From positions 1 through 38,701 of IMG/VR virus record IMGVR_UViG_3300030382_004717: a stretch of 38,701 nucleotides of DNA; one strand, 5' to 3'. Both the position numbers and the translations under genes were made by a program. The stretch comes from a virus. The notes under the pieces are model-generated. The model was not told where the DNA came from, ran no database searches, and was given only the letters and a program-made list of their open reading frames with translations. Position 1 is the stretch's first letter, and every line of letters begins with the position of its first letter. Below are positions 15,746 through 23,783 of this stretch, in pieces.

Positions 15746-16726
15746 ATGAAGTTAAGATTATTTATAGAAGCAATTAGAAATGAAAGTCTTGGATTGTCTT
15801 TAGGTGATCCGTGGCGGTATGGAGAAAATTCTATTACTTGTGTTGTGCCAATACTTAACAGTGCTAAAGAAGCACCAAGTTATTTAACATTTCCACAAGC
15901 AAAGAATTTAGAAGTGAAAGATACTGGTAAAATTGATTTGATTAGTTTGTATAATAAAGAAGACAAGCCAGTGTTTATTAGGATTGGTGATGTTGTAAAA
16001 GGAGGGTCACAGGAACGATCATTCACAATGAGTAGATTAATTATGGCAAAAGAAAAAGTCAAAGTACCTGTAGTTTGTGTTCATGCTTCTAAAGGTATAT
16101 TTGAAGGAACAAAATTTGGTTATGGTGGTATATCTCCTATGAGAGATAGTTATTATAATGATTCAAATTTAAGAGGTGTACGTGTTAATCAAGGAGAGAG
16201 TTGGAGCCATGACACAAAATATGCTTCTAATGCTGTTGGCTGTATGATGGCTCATAGTGGTGGTACTCAAGGCTCATCTAATCAAGTTGGATCTATAGTT
16301 GATGAAGTACAATCTTTTCGAGCAGATGACATGGTGAATATCAGAGATACAGTAAATAAAAATCTTGATGAAGTTTTAAAGAAAGTACCGTTATTTGATA
16401 ATCAAGTGGGGTTGATATTAATAGATGAAAAAGGGTTTTATAATCTTGATTGTTTTGATTTGCATATCCCGTTTAAATCTATTAAAGAAGCTTTGATTGG
16501 AAAAGAATCAATTAGTATTTCCAGTAAGGCTGAAGATTCGGTTTTTGAGTATAAGCCAAAAAATGTAAAGTCTTCTATTAAGAAAGTTTTAGAAAGAGGA
16601 TTTGAAGAGAAGGAAGTATTTGGTAAAGAGGAAACTTCAACAGTGGTATTGGATTATAAAGATTACACAGGTGAAGCGGTATTGTTTAAAGATGAACTTA
16701 TTCATTTAATGATTGCGAGGAAATAA
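15746..16726 (+). CDS. ARPP-1-like domain protein
   Basis: In this 326-residue protein the segment around residues 70-115, IRIGDVVKGGSQERSFTMS...KVKVPVVCVHASKG, resembles the ARPP-1 domain signature (a GD/GE motif, GG-Q-R, then 'PV-C-E-RW'). ARPP-1 was named for genes associated with ADP-ribosylglycohydrolase and rhodanese-phosphatase proteins; its biochemical role is not established as far as I know. Here the glycohydrolase-type partners are absent and the gene sits among sugar genes. The start has AAAGGAG five bases upstream. The stop overlaps the next ATG. Confidence 0.5.
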   Translation: MKLRLFIEAIRNESLGLSLGDPWRYGENSITCVVPILNSAKEAPSYLTFPQAKNLEVKDTGKIDLISLYNKEDKPVFIRIGDVVKGGSQERSFTMSRLIMAKEKVKVPVVCVHASKGIFEGTKFGYGGISPMRDSYYNDSNLRGVRVNQGESWSHDTKYASNAVGCMMAHSGGTQGSSNQVGSIVDEVQSFRADDMVNIRDTVNKNLDEVLKKVPLFDNQVGLILIDEKGFYNLDCFDLHIPFKSIKEALIGKESISISSKAEDSVFEYKPKNVKSSIKKVLERGFEEKEVFGKEETSTVVLDYKDYTGEAVLFKDELIHLMIARK

Positions 16727-17418
16727 TGAGTTGGACAGATAATAAAGCAATAGAGCAGATTAAAAAGTTAAGAGATGATTTTGAAATTGATACTTTGATT
16801 GAGACAGGCTCATTTAGAGGGGTGAATGCAGAATTGCATAGCGGGAATTTTAATACAGTTATTACTATTGAAAGTGATAGACAGAATTGGGTAAAAGTAC
16901 AGGACAGAGTAAAGGATACATTTAATGTCCTCCCAGTTCAGAACGATAGTTGGGAGTGGTTACGGCAAAATACCAAGAGATTTTTAGTAAATAATATTTA
17001 TTATCTTGATGCCCATTTCTACCAACCGAATGCAAAGCCCGAAGACAGATGGGTGGTGGTTAAAGAGCTTCAGACATTAAAAGGATTAAGAGAATGCATA
17101 ATCATAATACATGATTTTAAGTGTTCGGGGTTGGGTCATTTGGTGTACGATGGGCAACCTTTAGATTGGAGTGTAGTTGGTAAGCACTTGAAAGAAGTCA
17201 ATCCTCATTTCCATTATTATGTAAATAGAAAAGAGTATTGTGATATCAATACTGAAGAGACAGTTAAGAATTTACCGATTACAGTAGATGAAGATGTACT
17301 TGATGGAATAAGATTTGCCAATAGTTCGGATGTGAAAAGATACAGGGGAATTTTATATGCAACACCAGCACCGTTGGATTTAAATAAATATGATTTGGTA
17401 GAATATTATGGAGATTAA
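16726..17418 (+). CDS. SAM-dependent methyltransferase-like protein
   Basis: In this 230-residue protein residues 19-35 read IDTLIETGSFRGVNAEL, a class I methyltransferase motif I (E-T-G-x-x-x-G), followed by VITIESD as the acidic motif II strand. IYYLDAHFY and IIIIHDFKC are plausible strands 4 and 5. The fold class is therefore likely, but the substrate is unknown. The C-terminal 80 residues are not assigned. The gene starts in a TAATG overlap and its end overlaps the nucleotidyltransferase gene. Neighbours suggest a role in decorating a glycan or small molecule. Confidence 0.6.
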   Translation: MSWTDNKAIEQIKKLRDDFEIDTLIETGSFRGVNAELHSGNFNTVITIESDRQNWVKVQDRVKDTFNVLPVQNDSWEWLRQNTKRFLVNNIYYLDAHFYQPNAKPEDRWVVVKELQTLKGLRECIIIIHDFKCSGLGHLVYDGQPLDWSVVGKHLKEVNPHFHYYVNRKEYCDINTEETVKNLPITVDEDVLDGIRFANSSDVKRYRGILYATPAPLDLNKYDLVEYYGD

Positions 17419-18187
17419 TTTAAAAAATAAAGCAGAATTAGTAACTCCTCCTGGTTTAATTATTTTTGGATTTAGAGGGAGTGTTGCTCACGGTATGTAT
17501 ATTCCTGGTACTGATCCAGATAGCATAGACGATATTGACTTGATGGGCGTGTTTATAAATCCTAAAGAACATTATTTAGGATTTAGCAGAAAAGAAGATT
17601 TTGAAAGATTTGAAGGGCAATATGATGTTGTATGCTATGAGTTAAGAAAGTTTATTAGTTTATTAATGAAATGCAATCCTAATGTTATGTCGTTGTTGTA
17701 TTTGGAAAAGGATCATATGGAATACACTACACCATTAGGACAAAGGCTTATAGATAATAGAGATTTATTTGCATCTAAAATAGCTTACAATTCTTTTTGT
17801 GGCTATGCTCATTCTCAGTTAAGTAGAATGGAGAAATCTACTTATAAAGGGTACATGGGCAGCAAGCGTAAAGAGTTAGTTGATAGATACGGTTATGATT
17901 GTAAACACGCTGCTCATTTGATCCGCTTATTAAAGATGGGAACTGAATTTTTACAATTTGGAAAATTATATGTGAATAGAGAAGATAGAGGTGATGCTGA
18001 TGAATTATTAGGTGTTAAAAGAGGGAAGTATAAATTAAAAGCTATTCAAGAATGGGCAGATGAATTATTTTTACAAATAAACAATGCGAATAGATTTAGT
18101 AATTTACCAGACAAACCTGATAAAGAAAAAATAGAAAAACTTTTAATTGAAATTTTGGAGGAACATTTTTATGAAATCAATAAGTGA
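17408..18187 (+). CDS. predicted nucleotidyltransferase (Pol beta superfamily, YcgL-like)
   Basis: This 259-residue protein has the minimal nucleotidyltransferase signature: FGFRGSVAHG near residues 20-30 (GS motif) and DDIDLMGVF near 42-50 (DxD metal-binding pair), plus VCYELRKFISLL near 78 that supplies a third acidic residue. FCGYAHSQLSRMEK and KHAAHLIRLLKMG in the C-terminal half are characteristic of the YcgL-type predicted nucleotidyltransferases found in many phages. Such enzymes transfer a nucleotide to an acceptor, but the target of this group is not established. It overlaps both neighbours, a methyltransferase-like gene and an FkbM-like gene. Confidence 0.78.
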   Translation: MEINLKNKAELVTPPGLIIFGFRGSVAHGMYIPGTDPDSIDDIDLMGVFINPKEHYLGFSRKEDFERFEGQYDVVCYELRKFISLLMKCNPNVMSLLYLEKDHMEYTTPLGQRLIDNRDLFASKIAYNSFCGYAHSQLSRMEKSTYKGYMGSKRKELVDRYGYDCKHAAHLIRLLKMGTEFLQFGKLYVNREDRGDADELLGVKRGKYKLKAIQEWADELFLQINNANRFSNLPDKPDKEKIEKLLIEILEEHFYEINK

Positions 18188-19199
18188 TTTTGAAGTAGAA
18201 GACAAAGACATAGTGATATTTGTAATAGGTGCGGGAGCTGGTGGTAGTGCTGCTATTGATGCTGTGGTTACTAAGTTTCCTTATAGGACAGTTATCTATG
18301 CTTTTGAAGCAAGGGAATTTGGAGATCATGATAAGAAAGCATATCAACAGTATTTGAATTTAGGAGTTAGAGTTGTAATAATTAATAGGGCTGTATCAGG
18401 TAAAAGTGGTTTGCAGAAATTTTATTTAAATAAACAAACACCAAGTAGTTCATTATTGCCACCAAGTGAAAAGACGATCAATGATCATATAGTGCCTTTC
18501 ACTACTGATCAGAAAATTACTACATGGGGTGAGAATACTGAACTTGACAAAGAAGTTGAATTGGATGCCATAACATTGAAAGAGTTTATAGATAAAGAGG
18601 GAGTAACACCTGATTTGATAGTGGCTGATGTGCAGGGTATGGAATTGGAAGTTATAAAAGGAATGGGAGATTATATTAAAGATGTCGGTGCTTTATTTAC
18701 AGAAGTAGAATTTTATGAAATTTATAAAGGACAAGCATTATTTTCTGATCAATCCCAGTATTATGAAACCAAAAATATAAGGCTTGCTGAAATGTATGGA
18801 ATGCAAAGATGGCACCCCGCACCAGCAGCAGGTGGTGGGTTCTTGACAGTAGCTGAAGCATTGTGGGTGAGAACAGTAGATTCAGTGTTTGACTGGGACG
18901 ATGGGAGTTCACTTTTAAATAATATGAAATTTATTAAACAAGCTGCAATAGCTTTTTGTTATGATAAGTTGTCCTATACTTACGCAATATTAGAAGGACT
19001 TTGTGTAAAGGGAGGAAATACAGAAGAATTTAGAAATCAAGTTAGGGATATGTGTGATAGTTTAGGTTATAACAGGTTGGTCAAACTTCATCATCACATA
19101 AATGCAAACTTGAATAATTACAAAGAAAATAATAAATTCTTTTTAGATAATACTGGGGAGGCATTACAGATAAGAGATGAAGCAAAAGTTGCAAGGTAA
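18171..19199 (+). CDS. FkbM-family methyltransferase with C-terminal extension
   Basis: In this 342-residue protein the N-terminal 200 residues form a SAM-binding domain: IFVIGAGAGGSAAIDAV near 13-30, VIYAFEARE as motif II near 42, TLKEFIDKEGVTPDLIVADVQGMELEVIKG near 140-170. The last is the FkbM signature (D-V-x-G-x-E-L-x-V-L-x-G). FkbM enzymes methylate hydroxyl groups of sugars or polyketides. The last 110 residues (helical, Asn-rich) are not recognised. I chose ATG 18171 because GGAGG lies ten bases upstream; an earlier in-frame ATG at 18147 lies inside the previous gene without such a site. Confidence 0.78.
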   Translation: MKSISDFEVEDKDIVIFVIGAGAGGSAAIDAVVTKFPYRTVIYAFEAREFGDHDKKAYQQYLNLGVRVVIINRAVSGKSGLQKFYLNKQTPSSSLLPPSEKTINDHIVPFTTDQKITTWGENTELDKEVELDAITLKEFIDKEGVTPDLIVADVQGMELEVIKGMGDYIKDVGALFTEVEFYEIYKGQALFSDQSQYYETKNIRLAEMYGMQRWHPAPAAGGGFLTVAEALWVRTVDSVFDWDDGSSLLNNMKFIKQAAIAFCYDKLSYTYAILEGLCVKGGNTEEFRNQVRDMCDSLGYNRLVKLHHHINANLNNYKENNKFFLDNTGEALQIRDEAKVAR

Positions 19200-19899
19200 A
19201 ACAGCATTAGTGACAGGAGGAACTAAAGGGATTGGTAAAGCTATATGTATCGCTCTTGCCAAAGAAGGACACCACATTATTTCTTTTAGTAGCAATGTAG
19301 ATAATGTAAGAAGTTTGCAACGTGCTTTAGATAAATTGGGAGTAGGGAGTCCTCATAAAATTTCTGTGTGTGATATATTTGATAATGATATGGAGTATGG
19401 AGATGGGAATGCCGATATACTTGTGAATAATGTAGGTGGTGGCGGTTCATGGGGTATGGAAGAAAATGTTATGGAAATAAATTATTTTTCTCAGGTTAGA
19501 TATACTTCTATGGTTTTAGATAACATGGAAAAGAAAAAGTGGGGGAGGGTGATAACTATTTCATCTATCTATGGCAAAGAAGCTCATGACAATTCTTATT
19601 TTTCTGCAGCAAAATCTGCTCAGAATGCTTATATGAAAAGTATGTCAAAGAAGAAAACATATGCAAGGAAAAACATTACATTTAATACGGTATCTCCAGG
19701 AAGAATTATGTGTGGGAATTATTATAAGTACCATAAGAATACAGCTAAGTTTAAAAAATTAGTTAAAGATACACCAATGGGTAAAATTGGAAAGCCAGAA
19801 GATGTAGCAAATGTGGTAAAGTTTCTTTGTTCTGATGAGGCTTCGTACATTAATGGAACAAATATTATTGTAGATGGAGGGGAGAGTGCAGCTATATGA
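19177..19899 (+). CDS. short-chain dehydrogenase/reductase, FabG-like, atypical active site
   Basis: This 240-residue classical SDR has the TGGTKGIGKA cofactor motif at residues 11-20, an NNVGGGG motif near 85, ITISSIYG with the catalytic Ser near 128, and a terminal GTNIIVDGGES. The catalytic YxxxK is changed: the segment reads S-Y-F-S-A-A-K, so Phe142 occupies the usual Tyr position and Tyr141 is one residue early. Some capsule-cluster SDRs may share this, so it could be a subfamily trait. The likely role is oxidoreduction of a sugar intermediate. It overlaps the FkbM gene by 23 bases, and its stop overlaps the next ATG. Confidence 0.82.
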   Translation: MKQKLQGKTALVTGGTKGIGKAICIALAKEGHHIISFSSNVDNVRSLQRALDKLGVGSPHKISVCDIFDNDMEYGDGNADILVNNVGGGGSWGMEENVMEINYFSQVRYTSMVLDNMEKKKWGRVITISSIYGKEAHDNSYFSAAKSAQNAYMKSMSKKKTYARKNITFNTVSPGRIMCGNYYKYHKNTAKFKKLVKDTPMGKIGKPEDVANVVKFLCSDEASYINGTNIIVDGGESAAI

Positions 19900-20039
19900 A
19901 TGACTTTATTGAAACAGTTTTTGAGTTTGCAACAGTCTGTTTTGTTTTATTGATTATAGTGTTGTTTTGTTTATCTTTGTTATCTCTTATTAGTGTGCCA
20001 TTTGTTGGTCTTATAGCTTTATTGATTTGGATTTTTTAA
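19896..20039 (+). CDS. small hydrophobic membrane protein
   Basis: The 47-residue ORF starts in an ATGA overlap with the SDR stop and ends just before the next ribosome binding site. Nearly all of residues 12-46 are hydrophobic (VCFVLLIIVLFCLSLLSLIS...FVGLIALLIWIF), giving one long or two short membrane helices. Function unknown. It fills a 150-base gap. Confidence 0.5.
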   Translation: MNDFIETVFEFATVCFVLLIIVLFCLSLLSLISVPFVGLIALLIWIF

Positions 20040-20047
20040 GGAGAAAG

Positions 20048-21115
20048 ATGATAAAAAAAGATATTTGGAAGCAATTTGATAGGAAAAATGTTTTAGTGAC
20101 AGGTGGGACAGGAATGATTGGGAGAAAAATTTGTGACCTTTTAACTGAGAATACTTCTGCTCATGTGGTATCAGTGTCAATGGATAGGATAACTAAGGGT
20201 GATTCAAAAAAAATGGTCTATCTGTATGGCGACTTGTCAGACTTTAAGGGTTTTTATGATGTGTTAAAAGAAAATAATATTCATTATGTATTTCATACTG
20301 CTGGTATAAAAGGAAGTCCAAAGATGACTAAAGAAAAACCAGCTTCTTTCTTCGTTCCTTTACTCCAAATGAATACTAATGTGTTAGAGGCAAGCAGAAT
20401 GGCAGGTGTGAAGAAATTAATTTATACAAGTAGTATTGGTGCTTATCCAGCTTTTAAAATAATAGATCAGCTTGAAGGGTTTGATATATACAAACCATTA
20501 GAAGTTTTTAAAGAATCTGATAATGGCCCATTGCCTCCTATGGATGAATATCCTGGTTATGCAAAAAGGATGGGGGAATATCAGATAGATGCTTATAAAA
20601 TTCAATATGGTTTAAATTATAAGTTTGTTAGGCTTGGTAATGTGTATGGAGAAGGTGATAATTTTGATGCTGATAATGCTATGGTAATTCCTTCGTTGAT
20701 ATCAAAGATAAATAATAGAGTTGGCTTGAAAGAAGTGCGGGAAACTGCACCAGTTATTGTTCTTGGTGATGGTTCTGCTATAAGGGATTTTTGTTATAGT
20801 GAGGATATAGCGAAAGGAATTATTTTAGCATTAATGTATGATGGTGGGAAGACCTCTACATTTTATAATCTCGGCGCAGGTAAAGGATTTTCTATAAAAG
20901 AAGTTGTAGAAAACTTAAAAGATATTACCCCTTTTGAGTATAATTATAGTGAGGAGAAATCAAAGCCTTCAAAAAGAATTTTAGATACTACATTGGCTCA
21001 ACAGGAATTAAGCTTTAATCCAGAAATTATATTAAGAAAAGGATTAGAAAGAACTTGGAAATGGTATATAGAAAACCCACAAGAACATTTACTAAGAAAG
21101 AATTATTTTAAATAG
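20048..21115 (+). CDS. NAD-dependent epimerase/dehydratase (extended SDR)
   Basis: This 355-residue protein has VLVTGGTGMIGRK (Rossmann motif) near residues 15-27, YGDLSD near 58, VFHTAG near 80, LIYTSSIGAYP with the catalytic Ser near 133, and RDFCYSEDIAKGI near 242. These are typical of sugar-nucleotide epimerases, reductases and GDP-fucose-synthase-like enzymes. The active site segment reads Y168-P-G-Y-A-K173, so the Tyr is five, not four, residues before the Lys. Two other SDRs in this block also lack the canonical spacing. I chose ATG 20048 because AAGGAG lies six bases upstream. The substrate is probably a nucleotide-linked deoxyhexose or heptose. Confidence 0.8.
   Translation: MIKKDIWKQFDRKNVLVTGGTGMIGRKICDLLTENTSAHVVSVSMDRITKGDSKKMVYLYGDLSDFKGFYDVLKENNIHYVFHTAGIKGSPKMTKEKPASFFVPLLQMNTNVLEASRMAGVKKLIYTSSIGAYPAFKIIDQLEGFDIYKPLEVFKESDNGPLPPMDEYPGYAKRMGEYQIDAYKIQYGLNYKFVRLGNVYGEGDNFDADNAMVIPSLISKINNRVGLKEVRETAPVIVLGDGSAIRDFCYSEDIAKGIILALMYDGGKTSTFYNLGAGKGFSIKEVVENLKDITPFEYNYSEEKSKPSKRILDTTLAQQELSFNPEIILRKGLERTWKWYIENPQEHLLRKNYFK
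20935..20945 (+). promoter_or_regulatory. near-copy of the TGAGTATAATA motif
   Basis: The sequence TGAGTATAATT differs by one base from the recurrent motif. It lies inside the epimerase gene, 180 bases before the next start, much farther than most of the exact copies. It may be chance, since it encodes F-E-Y-N-Y in frame. Confidence 0.15.
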
Positions 21116-21125
21116 GAGGATTTAT

Positions 21126-21365
21126 ATGGTTAAGTTGGGGGAAGTAGTAAAAGATAGTATTGCTAATTTTAAAGGAACTGTTATTGCAAGATGTGAATAT
21201 TTAAATGGTTGCGTGAGGATTGCAATCCAACCTAAGAAACTAAAAGAAGACGGAAGTACTATAGGGACAGAATGGATTGACGAATCTCAATTAGTAGGGC
21301 ATTCTAAAAAGAAACCGATGGAAGGCCCAAGAAAGGCTCCTTCGAAGATGAGCTTGCCTAAATGA
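21126..21365 (+). CDS. small conserved phage-type protein
   Basis: The 79-residue product begins VKLGEVVKDSIANFKGTVIARCEYLNGCVRIAI and contains EWIDESQL. This pattern, a small beta-rich domain with 'KD...F.G.v.a+.eYlnGC.ri..qP', recalls orphan proteins found in many tailed phages; the function is unknown. The C-terminus is basic and Pro/Lys-rich. AGGAGG is eight bases before the ATG, and the stop overlaps the cupin start. Confidence 0.6.
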   Translation: MVKLGEVVKDSIANFKGTVIARCEYLNGCVRIAIQPKKLKEDGSTIGTEWIDESQLVGHSKKKPMEGPRKAPSKMSLPK

Positions 21366-21931
21366 AAGTATTAAAAACAAAACTTGAAGGTGTAAAAAAA
21401 ATAATACTTGATCCTTTTGTAGATTATAGAGGCGAGTATGTAGAGATATATAATTTGAATGGATGGGAAAATACTGCTAATTATGTTAAATTTGTTCAAG
21501 ATGATATATCAGTATCAAGAAAAAATGTGATAAGAGGTATACATGGAGATAAAGATACTTGGAAATTAGTTTCTTGCTTGCATGGTGAATTTTATTTAGT
21601 AGTAGTAGATTGTGATGTACAATCAAATAAGTTTGCATTCTGGGAAGGTTTTATAATGTCTGATAAAAGAAGAGAGCAAATATTAATACCTCCATTGTAT
21701 GGTAATGCTCATTTGGTTATGAGTGATTCAGCAATATTTCATTACAAACAATCGTCTTATTACCAAGGACAAGAAAATCAATTTACATATCATTTTGATG
21801 AACCTTTGTTTAATATAAAGTGGCCAGTTAGAAGAGAGGATGTCATTTTATCAAAGCGGGATATGGAAGTTGAAACTATAGAAGAATCGTGTAATAAATT
21901 AATGAAGGAGCGAGATGAAAAAACCAGTTAA
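21362..21931 (+). CDS. RmlC-like sugar 3,5-epimerase (cupin)
   Basis: This 189-residue protein is close to the family length of about 185. It shows FVDYRGEYVEIYN near residues 18-30, then the DDISVSRKNVIRGIHGD strand-turn segment near 45-62 with the catalytic-type His, then GEFYLVVVDCD and a YGNAHLVMSD segment near 115. This order matches dTDP-4-dehydrorhamnose 3,5-epimerase and its relatives acting on other keto sugars. With a GDP-heptose kinase and guanylyltransferase nearby, a GDP-linked keto-heptose is a plausible substrate. It overlaps the next gene by 17 bases. Confidence 0.78.
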   Translation: MKVLKTKLEGVKKIILDPFVDYRGEYVEIYNLNGWENTANYVKFVQDDISVSRKNVIRGIHGDKDTWKLVSCLHGEFYLVVVDCDVQSNKFAFWEGFIMSDKRREQILIPPLYGNAHLVMSDSAIFHYKQSSYYQGQENQFTYHFDEPLFNIKWPVRREDVILSKRDMEVETIEESCNKLMKERDEKTS

Positions 21932-22184
21932 AGGAATGAAGACAACTCCAAATGGAATTAATAATCCTATTTTAATGGGGGCTTGGTTTAGCTGTGTATC
22001 AGCAAGTGTTGGTGTAGAAGGTATAACAAAATCATTTAAAGATGACACTGGGATCGATATTACTATTTTAGTTAATCGTTCACCAATAGAAAAATTGATT
22101 GATGAAGCTACAGGTCTTGATAAAGATATAGCAATAAAATGGTGCGATTGGGTTACAAAAAATATTTGGGGTGAGCAGAAATGA
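21915..22184 (+). CDS. small unknown protein
   Basis: This 89-residue product starts inside the end of the cupin gene with AAGGAG upstream. It has no recognised motif. There is a Gly/Trp-containing middle (ILMGAWFSCVSASVGVEG) and an acidic/aromatic end (DIAIKWCDWVTKNIWG). It may be soluble. The function cannot be inferred. Confidence 0.55.
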   Translation: MKKPVKGMKTTPNGINNPILMGAWFSCVSASVGVEGITKSFKDDTGIDITILVNRSPIEKLIDEATGLDKDIAIKWCDWVTKNIWGEQK

Positions 22185-22229
22185 ATAATTATTTTAATTT
22201 TATTAACTTTTTTAATGGAGGTTTTGTTT

Positions 22230-22571
22230 ATGGATATAGATATAGGTGATTTAACTTTAAATCAAATGACTGAAATAAGCTCTTTAGTTGGGAAAAATAA
22301 TGAAAAACATTTTTACAAAATTGGTAGGAATTATTTAATCCGCACAGTTTTATTTAGTTATACAGGGAAGTTAATTGATATCTCAAATAAAGAGTTGTTG
22401 TTATCTGATGCTGCATGGATAGCCGATACCGGTAGATATAATATTGCTGTTAAAGATAGTGAATTTGATGAGGTTGAACCCTACCAAGATGCGCAAGAAA
22501 TTATAATTGGTAGGGATACCGTTGTAGACGCTGTGATTATTAATGGAAAATTACCCAGAAAGGTACAATAA
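22230..22571 (+). CDS. conserved phage-type protein of unknown function
   Basis: The 113-residue product contains IGRNYLIRTVLFSYTGKLIDI near residues 30-50, LSDAAWIADTGRY near 60, a DEVEPY segment near 80, and IIIGRDTVVDAVIINGKLP near 92-110. I recall this combination ('RTV...YTG+l', 'l.DAAWIADTGR', 'eVEP') as a frequent orphan family in phages, often followed by a gene rich in Gly/Ser repeats, as here. The function is unknown. I chose ATG 22230 because AATGGAGG lies eight bases upstream; ATG 22215 is in frame but sits just upstream of that site. Confidence 0.65.
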   Translation: MDIDIGDLTLNQMTEISSLVGKNNEKHFYKIGRNYLIRTVLFSYTGKLIDISNKELLLSDAAWIADTGRYNIAVKDSEFDEVEPYQDAQEIIIGRDTVVDAVIINGKLPRKVQ

Positions 22572-22807
22572 TGATAAATTCAGCTATCTTACTAATTGGG
22601 AGTAGGAGTAGGAGTAGGAGTAGGAGTGGGAGTTGGAGTAGGAGTAGGAGTGGGAGTAGGAGTGGGAGTTGGAGTAGGAGTAGGAGTGGGAGTAGGAGTG
22701 GGAGTTGGAGTTGGAGTAGGAGTGGGAGTAGGAGTGGGAGTTGGAGTGGGAGTAGGAGTGGGAGTAGGAGTGGGAGTAGGAGTGGGAGTGGGAGTAGGAG
22801 TGGATAA
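22571..22807 (+). CDS. Ser/Arg/Gly/Trp repeat protein in a second frame of the hexamer array
   Basis: An ATG at 22571 overlaps the previous stop and has AAAGG upstream. It opens a 78-residue frame reading MINSAILLIG followed by S-R, S-G and S-W dipeptides to a stop just past the array. This is a different frame from the epimerase. From memory, Gly/Ser repeat proteins often follow the gene family encoded at 22230, which favours this being a real, diverged member; but a low-complexity ORF may also be an accident of the repeat. Expression needs proof. Confidence 0.4.
   Translation: MINSAILLIGSRSRSRSRSGSWSRSRSGSRSGSWSRSRSGSRSGSWSWSRSGSRSGSWSGSRSGSRSGSRSGSGSRSG
22599..22802 (+). repeat. 34-copy hexanucleotide array (GGAGTN)
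   Basis: There are thirty-four uninterrupted GGAGTN units, 204 bases, where N is A, G or T but never C. The N letters form a higher-order pattern with AAGAGT as the recurring block of six units (36 bases), which points to growth by slippage or unequal recombination of larger blocks. One frame encodes Gly-Val, another Ser-Arg/Gly/Trp. The third frame contains TAG stops. The array is also a string of GGAG motifs that resemble ribosome binding sites. Confidence 0.95.
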
Positions 22808-23783
22808 TTATTTTAAAGGTAAGAAAGTATTGGTAACAGGTGCAAGTGGGTTTCTTGGAAGTAACTTTATGTTAGAGTTGAAAAAATTATCTTGTTACAT
22901 ATATTCAACGATGCATAAATCCGAAATTAAAATAGGAAGTTTGGACTATGCGTTTAATGCTGATTTAATAATGCCGAATTATTGCGATAAGGTTGTAAAA
23001 GATATGGATATAGTTATTCATTGTGCGGCTGTTACGCATGGAGCAAAGTTTATGAATGAGAATCCAGCGGCGTTGGTAACTGATAATACAGTGATGAATA
23101 CTTATCTTTTGGATGCGGCTCATAAAGCAGGTGTGAAGAAGTTTGTGTTTATAAGTAGTGGTGCTATTTATCCACAAGGTTTTAAAAACAATATGTCATT
23201 TATGGAAAAGCAGCTTCATTGTGGTTATACTGAGAGTTTATCAGAAAATGATCCTCCTGATATTTATTTTGGGGTTGCTCATATGAAACGGTATGCAGAA
23301 AAGTTGTGTGAGTTTTATTCTACAAAAGTAAAAAATCCTATGCAATGTTTGGTTATTAGACCAAGTAATGTTTATGGTCCTTACGATGACTTTAACCCAG
23401 ACACTTCTCATGTAATGGCTGCATTAATAAAAAAATATTGTGATAAGCAAGACCCATTTGAAGTGTGGGGAGATGGGGAAGATGTAAGAGATTTTATTTA
23501 TGTAGATGACTTTGTGAATGATGTTTTAGCATTAACTGAGAAGGTAGATAAATTTGATATCTTTAATGTTGGGTATGGGAAAGGATTTAGTATTAATAGG
23601 GCATTAGAACTTTTAGGTGTAAAGAATATTAAGCACTTAAAAGGTAAACCATCAACTGTTAAAAAAAGATTATTGGACACTGGGAAAATAGATAAGTTTT
23701 TAGGTGAACGAATCTGGAGCGATATTGAATCTGGAATGAGAAAAACTATTAAATGGTATAAGGAGAATAAAGATGGGAAATGA
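22800..23783 (+). CDS. NAD-dependent epimerase/dehydratase, GDP-L-fucose-synthase-like
   Basis: Starting at GTG 22800 this is a 327-residue extended SDR: VLVTGASGFLGSN near residues 10-22, MDIVIHCAAVTHG near 68-82, FVFISSGAIYP with the catalytic Ser near 111, and WGDGEDVRDFIYVDDFVND near 223. The active-site segment is Y156-F-G-V-A-H-M-K163, so no Tyr lies four residues before the Lys. Its frame is open through the GGAGTN array, so translation from TTG 22596 would add about 68 residues of Gly-Val repeat. I favour GTG 22800 because the Rossmann motif then lies at the usual distance and GGAG units sit upstream. Confidence 0.75.
   Translation: MDNYFKGKKVLVTGASGFLGSNFMLELKKLSCYIYSTMHKSEIKIGSLDYAFNADLIMPNYCDKVVKDMDIVIHCAAVTHGAKFMNENPAALVTDNTVMNTYLLDAAHKAGVKKFVFISSGAIYPQGFKNNMSFMEKQLHCGYTESLSENDPPDIYFGVAHMKRYAEKLCEFYSTKVKNPMQCLVIRPSNVYGPYDDFNPDTSHVMAALIKKYCDKQDPFEVWGDGEDVRDFIYVDDFVNDVLALTEKVDKFDIFNVGYGKGFSINRALELLGVKNIKHLKGKPSTVKKRLLDTGKIDKFLGERIWSDIESGMRKTIKWYKENKDGK

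Noticed and set aside
22181-22249. 22-residue ORF before the gene at 22230
   Set aside because: No family, and it overlaps the strong ribosome binding site and start of the next gene in another frame.
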